A DNA stretch of 9,178 nt from Candidatus Melainabacteria bacterium (lineage in GTDB: Bacteria; Actinomycetota; Actinomycetes; Mycobacteriales; Pseudonocardiaceae): the NCBI GenBank assembly GCA_903970565.1, contig CAJCJE010000056.1, forward strand, positions 1 to 9,178, in the 5' to 3' direction. Both the position numbers and the translations under genes were made by a program. Shown one piece after another: positions 1-5,928 of this stretch. The notes below the pieces were generated by a model that was not told the origin of the DNA, ran no database searches, and saw only the letters and a list, made by a program, of their open reading frames with translations. How positions within the stretch are numbered: position 1 is the first letter of the stretch; the number at the start of each line of letters is the position of its first letter.

Positions 1-93
1 CGGATCGTGCAGGACGCGATGACTCGCGCGCTCCCCGCTACCGCCGCCTACCTGGCCGAGCGTGGCCTGGTCGGCACGCCGCAGGCCGCCTGA
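1..93 (+). CDS. C-terminal end of an unrecognised protein (partial)
   Basis: An open frame enters at base 1 and ends at a TGA at 91-93, giving the last 30 residues. They start RIVQDAMTRALPATAAYLAE and end GLVGTPQAA. The third codon positions are nearly all G or C, matching the other genes here, and a hairpin follows the stop directly, so I take this as a real gene end and not a chance frame. The tail looks like an Ala-rich amphipathic helix and then a short flexible end. It is too short to assign a family. The gene converges on the helicase at 292-2613. Confidence 0.6.
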   Translation, partial: RIVQDAMTRALPATAAYLAERGLVGTPQAA

Positions 94-94
94 G

Positions 95-119
95 CGACCG
101 TTCCGATCCGAACCGGTCG
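95..119 (+). terminator. Hairpin after the upstream gene, candidate terminator
   Basis: One base after the stop codon, 95-103 (CGACCGTTC) pairs with 110-119 (GAACCGGTCG). That is nine base pairs with one bulged C at 114 and a six-base loop. No T-run follows. U-less hairpins at gene ends are common in high-GC actinomycetes, so termination is a reasonable inference. The right arm is shared with a second possible stem (115-124 with 137-146), so the two folds are mutually exclusive. Confidence 0.45.
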
Positions 120-141
120 TGATCCCAACTAGTCACGATCA

Positions 142-205
142 TGACCAGTCAGGGAAGTGACCAGTCAGGGAAGTGACCAGTCAAGGGAAATGACTAGTCA
201 GGAAA
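142..205. repeat. Four tandem units, each containing the palindrome TGACYAGTCA
   Basis: Two identical 16-bp units, TGACCAGTCAGGGAAG at 142-157 and 158-173, are followed by a 17-bp variant (174-190, an extra A and a final A) and a 15-bp variant (191-205). Each unit opens with an inverted repeat of TGAC and GTCA around two bases; the last is the perfect palindrome TGACTAGTCA. A related half-site, ACTAGTCA, lies just upstream at 128-135. There are no unique spacers. The array sits between two convergent genes, so it is not in an obvious promoter position. It may be a multi-site binding array for a dimeric protein or a simple replication-slippage tandem repeat; sequence alone does not decide. Confidence 0.85.
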
Positions 206-225
206 TGGTCGATCAGTTCCACGAA

Positions 226-241
226 AGAACCAGAGAACCAG
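226..241. repeat. Two tandem copies of AGAACCAG
   Basis: AGAACCAG occurs at 226-233 and again at 234-241. It lies in the purine-rich second half of the convergent gap, about 50 bp past the end of the helicase reading frame. On the helicase strand this stretch is pyrimidine-rich and would form the start of its 3' untranslated RNA. No function is evident. Confidence 0.7.
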
Positions 242-291
242 CCGAAGAAAAGGAAGCAGTAACCGCCATGCTGACCGTCACCCGCCCCGAT

Positions 292-2613
292 TCACGAGAT
301 CGCGGCGAGCACGACGTCCAGCACCGCCACCGCACCAGCCTTGTCCAGTGGTTCGTTGCCGTTCCCGCACTTGGGCGACTGAACACAGGACGGGCAGCCG
401 GCCGAGCATTCGCAGGAGAAGATTGCCTCCCGCGTCGCTACCAACCAAGGGATCAACGCGGCAAAGCCGCGATCGGCGAAACCGGCTCCCCCGGGATGAC
501 CGTCGTGCACGAACACCGTCGCCTCCCCGGTGTCCTCGTGCAGGGCGGTGGAAACTCCGCCGATATCCCAACGGTCACAGGTAGCGAACAGCGGTAGCAG
601 GCCGATCGCCGCGTGCTCGGCAGCGTGCAGCGCGCCGGGAATCCGTGCCGGGGTCAGACCGGCCCCTCCCGGCGCGCTGCCGCACAACAACTCGTTGCTG
701 ATCGTGTACCAGACAGCGCGGGTGCGCAGCGTCTCCACCGGCAGGTCCAACGGGACCTGGTCGAGTACCTGTCCCGAGGGCAGTCGGCGCAGGTAACCGA
801 TCACCTGGGAGTTCACCTCGACCTCGCCGAGGCAGGTCCGCACCCCGGTGAATTCCCGCTCTCGCAGCGAGCGCACCACCGAGATGTCCACGACGTTGCG
901 CGGTGACGTCGTCCAGTCTGGATTTTCCGCGTGCACCAACGCGATGCCGGTGTCCAGGTCCAGGTCGTCGACCAGGTATGACTCGCCCTGGTGCAGGTAG
1001 ACCGCGCCGGTGTGCACCGACCAGCACGCGGACCCGCCGTCGACGGTGCCCAGCAGCCGCCCCGAGTCGGCTTCGACGACGGCGACCTGCTCGCCGCCCG
1101 AACCCCGGATGTCGACGGTGGCATGTGGCCCTTGCCGCGAGGTCCAGTACCAGCCGGTCTGCCTTCGCCGCAGCACGCCGTCGGCGACCAGGCCGTCGAT
1201 GACCTCGCGGGCCGCGTCGCCGCCGAAGTCGGGCAGGCAGTCTTCGGTGAGCGGTAACTCCGCCGCCGCGCAGCACAGTTGCGGCGCGAGTACGTAGGGA
1301 TTCGTCGGATCGAGCACCGTTGCCTCGATCGGCCGCTGCAACACCGCGGCCGGATGGTGCACCAGATAGGTGTCCAGCGGATCTTCCCGCGCGATGAACA
1401 CCACCAGCGCGCCGCCGCCGGAGCGACCGGCCCGGCCGGCCTGTTGCCAGAAGGACGCGAGCGTGCCGGGGAAGCCGGCGACCAGCACCGCGTCCAGCCC
1501 GGTGATGTCCACGCCGAGTTCGAGTGCGTTGGTGCTGGCCACTCCCAGCAACTCGCCGGAGTCGAGTTTGCGCTCCAACGTGCGCCGATCCTCGGCCAGA
1601 TAACCGGCCCGATACGCGGCGACCTGCTTGGACAGCGGTACCGACACCTCGGCCAGCAACCGCCGGGCGCCGAGCGCGGCCAGTTCCGCGCCGTGCCGGG
1701 ACCGCACGAAGGCCAGTGTTCTGGCTCCCTCGACCACGAGATCGGCCAGAATCCGCGAGGTTTCCGCACCAGCCGACCGGCGCACCGGTGAACCGTTCTC
1801 GCCGACGAGCTCGGTCAGCGGTGGCTCCCACAACGCGATGGTCCGCGCACCGCGCGGCGAACCGTCCTCGGTGACCGCGGCACACGGCAGTCCGGTGAGC
1901 CGGTGTCCCAACTCGGCCGGATCGGCGACCGTGGCCGAGGCGAGGACGAAAACCGGGTTGGCGCCGTAGTGGGCGGCGATCCGGCGCAGCCGGCGCAGCA
2001 ACAGCGCGACGTGCGAGCCGAAGACGCCGCGATAGGCATGGCACTCGTCGACGACCACGAACGCCAGCCGGCGCAGCAGCCGTGCCCAGCGGCCGTGGCC
2101 GGGCAGGATGCCGCGATGCAGCATGTCCGGGTTGGTGAACACCCATCGGCTGTGTGCGCGCACCCAGTCCCGCTCGGCCATCGGTGTGTCGCCGTCGAAG
2201 GTGGCCGCGCGGACCTCCTTCAGGCCGAGGCCGTTGACCGCGTTCAACTGGTCCGCGCCGAGTGCCTTGGTCGGCGCCAGGTACAGCGCGGTTGCCCTCG
2301 GATCGTCGGCCAGCGCGGAGAGCACCGGGAGTTGGTAGGCGATCGACTTGCCCGAGCCGGTACCGGTCGACACCACGACGTGCTGGCCGGACGCGGCGAG
2401 GCTCGCTGCCTCGACCTGATGCGTCCAGGGCCGCGCGACCCCGTTGCCGGCCAGCGCGCTCACCACACTCGATGCCGCCCAGTCCGGCCAGTCCGCGTGG
2501 TGCGAGTCGCGGGCCGGCAGATCCGCGACGTGGGTCAGCGGCGACTCGCCTGCGGGCACCCCGGCCAGTACCCGATCCAGCAGTCGCCGGCTCGGCTCGG
2601 CTTCCCCACGCAT
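292..2613 (-). CDS. MrfA/YprA-type DECH-box superfamily 2 DNA helicase with DUF1998 (MZB) C-terminus
   Basis: Predicted 773-residue cytoplasmic ATP-dependent helicase. Motifs in order: Q-motif-like RPWTHQ (61-66), Walker A TGTGSGKS (83-90), LAPTKAL (112-118), Walker B DECH (189-192), motif III SAT (226-228), the second RecA lobe with ASTNALELGVD (359-369) and motif VI QQAGRAGR (390-397). The C-terminal half has the DUF1998 layout, with HDGHPGGAGFADRGF (703-717) and a cysteine cluster at 734, 736, 740, 743 and 749. In Bacillus MrfA a comparable cluster binds zinc; MrfA acts in repair of mitomycin-type DNA damage, and Hrq1 is the related eukaryotic and archaeal helicase. A repair role here is inferred from family. 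An ATG at 2706 would add 31 residues, but the ATG at 2613 gives almost exactly the length of the mycobacterial homologue (Rv3649, about 770) and the added residues look non-conserved. The ribosome site is weak either way. The gene is divergent from hppA. Confidence 0.9.
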   Translation of the reverse strand: MRGEAEPSRRLLDRVLAGVPAGESPLTHVADLPARDSHHADWPDWAASSVVSALAGNGVARPWTHQVEAASLAASGQHVVVSTGTGSGKSIAYQLPVLSALADDPRATALYLAPTKALGADQLNAVNGLGLKEVRAATFDGDTPMAERDWVRAHSRWVFTNPDMLHRGILPGHGRWARLLRRLAFVVVDECHAYRGVFGSHVALLLRRLRRIAAHYGANPVFVLASATVADPAELGHRLTGLPCAAVTEDGSPRGARTIALWEPPLTELVGENGSPVRRSAGAETSRILADLVVEGARTLAFVRSRHGAELAALGARRLLAEVSVPLSKQVAAYRAGYLAEDRRTLERKLDSGELLGVASTNALELGVDITGLDAVLVAGFPGTLASFWQQAGRAGRSGGGALVVFIAREDPLDTYLVHHPAAVLQRPIEATVLDPTNPYVLAPQLCCAAAELPLTEDCLPDFGGDAAREVIDGLVADGVLRRRQTGWYWTSRQGPHATVDIRGSGGEQVAVVEADSGRLLGTVDGGSACWSVHTGAVYLHQGESYLVDDLDLDTGIALVHAENPDWTTSPRNVVDISVVRSLREREFTGVRTCLGEVEVNSQVIGYLRRLPSGQVLDQVPLDLPVETLRTRAVWYTISNELLCGSAPGGAGLTPARIPGALHAAEHAAIGLLPLFATCDRWDIGGVSTALHEDTGEATVFVHDGHPGGAGFADRGFAALIPWLVATREAIFSCECSAGCPSCVQSPKCGNGNEPLDKAGAVAVLDVVLAAIS

Positions 2614-2888
2614 AGCGCGAGTCTGGCACCCGCCACCGACGATGTTCCCGGCCCCAGGCGCCGGGGCCGCCGCAACGGAGCGTCGAATGGACCAGGCACC
2701 ACACATTCCCCATATTTGGGATGATTCGATCAGCTCGGCGACGGCCGTCCGAACGAGGACTGCCGGACCGGCGCGGCAGGTGACCCGGTCCGGGTGGTCA
2801 ACTTGAGGCCTAATCGTGACGGAGCCCCAGCGATCCGGTTAAACGGTCTTTCCAGACTTTCCGACCATAAAACTGCGTCACCCGGAAT

Positions 2889-2904
2889 TGTGACAGCTTT
2901 CACA
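2889..2904. promoter_or_regulatory. Crp/GlxR-type cAMP receptor protein site
   Basis: The sequence TGTGACAGCTTTCACA is a perfect match to the TGTGA-N6-TCACA palindrome bound by E. coli CRP, mycobacterial Crp (Rv3676) and corynebacterial GlxR. Its centre (2896.5) is 275 bp from hppA and 284 bp from the helicase start. If the minus-strand TATGGT at 2864-2869 is a -10 element, the centre would fall near -40 of that promoter, the usual position for direct activation. A weaker plus-strand -10, GACGAT (2925-2930), would place it about as far from an hppA start. Which gene is controlled is unknown. Confidence 0.6.
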
Positions 2905-2972
2905 CCGATGTCATTGTGCGTGATGACGATCGGCCTCGCCGGACGCGATGTGCGGGGTGTCCCACCTTCCGT

Positions 2973-2994
2973 ATCGATCAAGTAATCGATCAAG
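2973..2994. repeat. Direct repeat ATCGATCAAG, 12-bp period
   Basis: ATCGATCAAG is present at 2973-2982 and 2985-2994, separated by TA. Each copy includes the palindrome ATCGAT. The pair lies between the Crp-type site and hppA, about 180 bp before the hppA start. It could be a two-site operator or a small duplication; no regulator is recognised. Confidence 0.6.
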
Positions 2995-3111
2995 CGGATC
3001 GCTGAATGGTAACGGAATGTACACGGAGCCGGACAGGTCACCGCAACGATTCCGCAGACCAATAGACTCCGCCCCCATTGCACCCCAGTTTGCGGTGCCC
3101 ACCTAGCGTCA

Positions 3112-3133
3112 TGGCCGGCTGTGTTACCGGCCA
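3112..3133 (+). promoter_or_regulatory. Hairpin in the hppA leader
   Basis: TGGCCGG (3112-3118) is perfectly complementary to CCGGCCA (3127-3133) across an eight-base loop. It ends 27 bases before the hppA ribosome site, so it would lie in the 5' untranslated RNA if transcription starts upstream of about 3110. An alternative weaker pairing of GTGTT (3121-3125) with AACAC further on would exclude it. It does not resemble any riboswitch class I recognise. It could stabilise the leader or be an operator. Confidence 0.4.
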
Positions 3134-3160
3134 GAAACGTGAACACCGGCAATAACCACC

Positions 3161-3166
3161 AGGAGG
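3161..3166 (+). promoter_or_regulatory. hppA: hppA ribosome binding site
   Basis: A perfect AGGAGG lies four bases before the ATG at 3171. It is the strongest ribosome site in the window and fixes the hppA start. The spacing is slightly short. Confidence 0.85.
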
Positions 3167-3170
3167 ACGG

Positions 3171-5516
3171 ATGTCCCGGCCTTACCTCGCGGACGGCCTT
3201 GCGCTGACCGGGGGTGATCGCGGCGTTGTCGCCGTGGTCGCCGTTATCGCCCTCGCTGCCCTGGTCGTCGGCTATGTCCTGCTCAAAGAGGTGCTGGCCG
3301 CAGGCCAGGGCACCGCGAAGATGCAGGAGATCGCCAAGGCGGTCCAAGAGGGCGCAGCGGCCTACCTCAATCGGCAGTTCCGCACGCTCGGCGTTTTCGC
3401 CGTCATCGTGTTCCTACTGCTGCTCGCGCTGCCGGCCGACTCGCTCAGCGAGCGGATCTGGCGCTCGATCTTCTTCCTGATCGGTGCGGGATTCTCCGCG
3501 ACGATCGGCTACCTCGGCATGTGGCTGGCCACCCGCGCGAACGTGCGCGTCGCGGCGGCGGCCAACAGCGAGGGCCGGGAGAAGGCCATGCGGATCGGCT
3601 TCCGCACCGGTGGCGTCGTCGGCATGATGACCGTCGGACTCGGCCTGTTCGGCGCCGCGCTCGTGGTCTTCTCCTTCGCCGGTGAAGCCCCGAAGGTGCT
3701 GGAGGGCTTCGGCTTCGGCGCCGCGCTGCTCGCGATGTTCATGCGGGTCGGCGGCGGCATCTTCACCAAGGCCGCCGACGTCGGCGCCGACCTGGTCGGC
3801 AAGGTCGAGCAGAACATCCCCGAGGACGACCCGCGCAACGCGGCCACCATCGCCGACAACGTCGGTGACAACGTGGGTGACTGCGCCGGTATGGCCGCCG
3901 ACCTGTTCGAGTCCTACTCGGTGACCCTGGTCGCCGCGCTGATCCTGGGTATCGCCGCGTTCGGCGTCCAGGGCCTGCTGTACCCGCTGATCGTGCCGGC
4001 TCTCGGCGTGGTCACCGCGGTCATCGGTGTCTACATCACCAAGGCGCGGACCGGCGAGAACGGCCTGTCGGCGATCAACCGCTCCTTCTACATCTCGGCG
4101 GTCATCTCGGCGGTGCTGTGCACCATCGCGGCGTTCGTGTACCTGCCGGGCTCGTTCAACCAGCTGACCGGGCTCGACTCGGCCGCGGCCTCCGTGTCCG
4201 GCAGTCCGGCGATCATCGCGGCCATCGCGGTGATCATCGGTATCGTGCTGGCCGGCGTCATCCTCAAGCTCACCGGTTACTTCACCGGCACCGAGCACAA
4301 GCCGGTCAAGAACGTGGGCCAGACCTCGCTGACCGGCGCGGCCACCGTGATCCTGTCCGGTATCTCGATCGGCTTCGAGTCCGCCGTCTACACCGCGATC
4401 GTGATCGGTGCCGCCGTCTACGGCGCCTTCCTGCTGTCCGGTTCGGTCTCCGTCGCGCTGTTCGCGGTCGCTCTGGCCGGTACCGGCCTGCTCACCACGG
4501 TCGGCGTGATCGTGGCGATGGACACCTTCGGCCCGGTCAGCGACAACGCCCAGGGCATCGCGGAGATGTCCGGCGACATCACCGAAGAGGGCGGCAAGAT
4601 CCTGACCGACCTCGACGCCGTCGGCAACACCACCAAGGCGATCACCAAGGGCATCGCCATCGCCACCGCGGTGCTCGCCGCGACGGCACTGTTCGGCTCC
4701 TACATCAACGCGATCACCGGAGCACTGGCCAACACCGCGAAGACGGCGGGCGAACTCGCCGACGCCGGCTTCGGCGCGAATGCCGAGCGCTCCTTCATCG
4801 GCCTGGTGTTCAGTCCGAACGTGCTGGTCGGCGTCGTACTCGGCGCGGCAGTGGTGTTCATGTTCTCCGGTCTCGCGGTCAACGCGGTGTCCCGTTCGGC
4901 CGGCGCGGTCGTCTACGAGGTCCGCCGCCAGTTCCGCGAGTTCCCCGGCATCATGGACGGCACGCAGCGTCCGGAGTACGGCAAGGTCGTGGACATCTGC
5001 ACCAGGGACGCGCTGCGTGAACTGGCCCCTCCCGGCCTGCTCGCGGTGTTCGCCCCGATCGCGGTCGGCTTCGGTCTCGGCGTCGGCCCGCTGGCCGGCT
5101 ACCTGGCCGGTGCGATCGCCTGCGGCACCCTGATGGCGATCTTCCTGGCCAACTCCGGTGGTGCCTGGGACAACGCCAAGAAGCTGGTCGAGGACGGCAA
5201 CCACGGCGGCAAGGGCTCGCCGGCGCACGAGGCCACCATCATCGGTGACACCGTCGGTGACCCGTTCAAGGACACCGCCGGCCCGGCGATCAACCCGCTG
5301 ATCAAGGTGATGAACCTGGTGTCGGTGCTGATCGCGCCGGCCATCGTCACCTTCTCGGTGGGTGCGGACACCTCCACCGCGGTGCGGATCATCATCGCGC
5401 TGGTCGCCCTGGCGGTCATCGTGGTGGCCATCGTGATGTCCAAGCGGCGGCCCACCGCCATCGAGGACACCCCGGCCGAGAACAACAACGAGCCGATCTC
5501 CAACGGCGCGTCGTAA
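3171..5516 (+). CDS. hppA: K+-independent H+-translocating membrane pyrophosphatase
   Basis: HppA hydrolyses pyrophosphate and uses the energy to pump protons across the membrane. It is 781 residues, usual for the bacterial family, with about 15-16 hydrophobic segments, the first near 19-38 and the last near 734-756. Family signatures: GGGIFTKAADVGADLVGKVE (194-213), the acidic pyrophosphate-Mg site DNVGDNVGD (229-237), GPVSDNAQGIAEM (454-466), SGGAWDNAKK (662-671) and GDTVGDPFKDTAGP (692-705). In GNTTKAITKG (486-495), K489 and T492 match the Lys/Thr pair typical of K+-independent enzymes; K+-dependent ones have Ala at the first position. All hallmark Asp residues are present, so the enzyme should be active. 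The soluble tail after 757 is short and Asn-rich. A perfect ribosome site fixes the start, and a strong hairpin after the stop suggests a single-gene transcript. Confidence 0.97.
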   Translation: MSRPYLADGLALTGGDRGVVAVVAVIALAALVVGYVLLKEVLAAGQGTAKMQEIAKAVQEGAAAYLNRQFRTLGVFAVIVFLLLLALPADSLSERIWRSIFFLIGAGFSATIGYLGMWLATRANVRVAAAANSEGREKAMRIGFRTGGVVGMMTVGLGLFGAALVVFSFAGEAPKVLEGFGFGAALLAMFMRVGGGIFTKAADVGADLVGKVEQNIPEDDPRNAATIADNVGDNVGDCAGMAADLFESYSVTLVAALILGIAAFGVQGLLYPLIVPALGVVTAVIGVYITKARTGENGLSAINRSFYISAVISAVLCTIAAFVYLPGSFNQLTGLDSAAASVSGSPAIIAAIAVIIGIVLAGVILKLTGYFTGTEHKPVKNVGQTSLTGAATVILSGISIGFESAVYTAIVIGAAVYGAFLLSGSVSVALFAVALAGTGLLTTVGVIVAMDTFGPVSDNAQGIAEMSGDITEEGGKILTDLDAVGNTTKAITKGIAIATAVLAATALFGSYINAITGALANTAKTAGELADAGFGANAERSFIGLVFSPNVLVGVVLGAAVVFMFSGLAVNAVSRSAGAVVYEVRRQFREFPGIMDGTQRPEYGKVVDICTRDALRELAPPGLLAVFAPIAVGFGLGVGPLAGYLAGAIACGTLMAIFLANSGGAWDNAKKLVEDGNHGGKGSPAHEATIIGDTVGDPFKDTAGPAINPLIKVMNLVSVLIAPAIVTFSVGADTSTAVRIIIALVALAVIVVAIVMSKRRPTAIEDTPAENNNEPISNGAS

Positions 5517-5539
5517 TGCCCTGATCGGGTAGCACCGCA

Positions 5540-5579
5540 GTTGGGCCCGGCTCCGACCTTGTTCGGGGCCGGGCCCAAC
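5540..5579 (+). terminator. Strong hairpin terminator after hppA
   Basis: Bases 5540-5556 pair with 5563-5579. Twelve perfect pairs (GTTGGGCCCGGC with GCCGGGCCCAAC) continue into five more, one of them G-U, around a six-base loop. The stem begins 24 bases after the hppA stop. No T-run follows, as is common for actinomycete terminators. It probably separates hppA from topA transcription. Confidence 0.85.
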
Positions 5580-5928
5580 CGCGTGCCGGGAAAGATCCGG
5601 TAGCCGCGCCGAGTCGGTCCTAACCGGCCATTGGAGTGAAAGGTATATTTCGTTCATCGGCCGGTCCGAACCTGGCCGAGCACGTAGTGTTGGCCAGGAA
5701 CCCGCAGGCCGACGCGGCCGTTAGGGTGAAAAAGTTCGAGCCGAGTGTGACGTTCGCCAAATCAGCGAATCACCCCGTATCCGCACGCCGATGGGCAGGA
5801 TGCGGCTCTGACCAGCCACGCCCGAGCCGGGTGCGGTCAAGGATCGGACAGGTACCTGGGCGCCGCACGGTGGCGAGATCGGTGCACACTGGCGAGCCGG
5901 AGTGTTGGTAGGAGAGGACAGGGGCAGC
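5580..5928 (+). promoter_or_regulatory. topA upstream region
   Basis: No convincing gene lies between the hppA terminator and topA. The open frame from GTG 5636 to 5911 lacks third-position G/C bias at its start, has no strong ribosome site and overlaps the topA ribosome site, so I read this as leader or promoter DNA. A possible -10 hexamer TATATT is at 5644-5649, without a recognisable -35. A bulged palindrome at 5747-5773 is listed separately. The purine-rich stretch 5910-5924 (AGGAGAGG, then AGGGG) before GTG 5929 is the topA ribosome site. The leader would be nearly 280 nt if the 5644 hexamer is used. Confidence 0.5.
5747..5773. promoter_or_regulatory. Bulged inverted repeat upstream of topA
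   Basis: GTGA (5747-5750) pairs with TCAC (5770-5773), and TTCGC (5753-5757) pairs with GCGAA (5765-5769). The stem has nine pairs with a two-base CG bulge on the left and a seven-base loop, CAAATCA. It lies about 155 bp before the topA start. It could be an operator or an RNA structure in the leader. Confidence 0.4.

Larger units (their letters stand above)
2614..3170. promoter_or_regulatory. Divergent intergenic region between helicase and hppA
   Basis: This 557-bp gap has no frame with coding-like third-position bias and is visibly more A/T-rich than its flanks, above all at 2840-3070. It must hold the promoters of both flanking genes. Candidate plus-strand -10 hexamers of the TANNNT type are TAGACT (3063-3068) and TAGCGT (3104-3109), but neither has a good -35. 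On the minus strand TATGGT (complement of 2864-2869) lies about 30 bp from the Crp-type site. A CCATATTTGG element sits at 2710-2719, about 100 bp before the helicase start. The Crp-type site, the direct repeat and the hairpin are listed separately. Confidence 0.6.

Noticed and set aside
142..205. A CRISPR array
   Set aside because: The units are only 15-17 bp, directly adjacent, with no unique spacers and no cas genes.
157..597. A 146-codon plus-strand frame starting inside the tandem repeat
   Set aside because: Most of it is antisense to the helicase end, and its first residues simply translate the repeat.
575..2713. A 712-codon open frame on the minus strand in a different phase from the helicase
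   Set aside because: It is Arg/Gly/Ala-rich, has no domain motifs, and overlaps the helicase frame, which carries all motifs. It is an artefact of high G/C content.
2794..2985. A 63-codon plus-strand frame in the helicase-hppA gap
   Set aside because: It has no third-position G/C bias and no ribosome site, and the Crp-type palindrome lies within it.
3414..5657. A 747-codon open frame antisense to hppA
   Set aside because: It is rich in Asp, Arg, His and Gly with no fold signatures, and it mirrors the hppA codon pattern. A G/C shadow.
5636..5911. A 91-codon plus-strand frame between hppA and topA
   Set aside because: It begins with A/T-ending codons, has no good ribosome site, shows no family features and overlaps the topA ribosome site.
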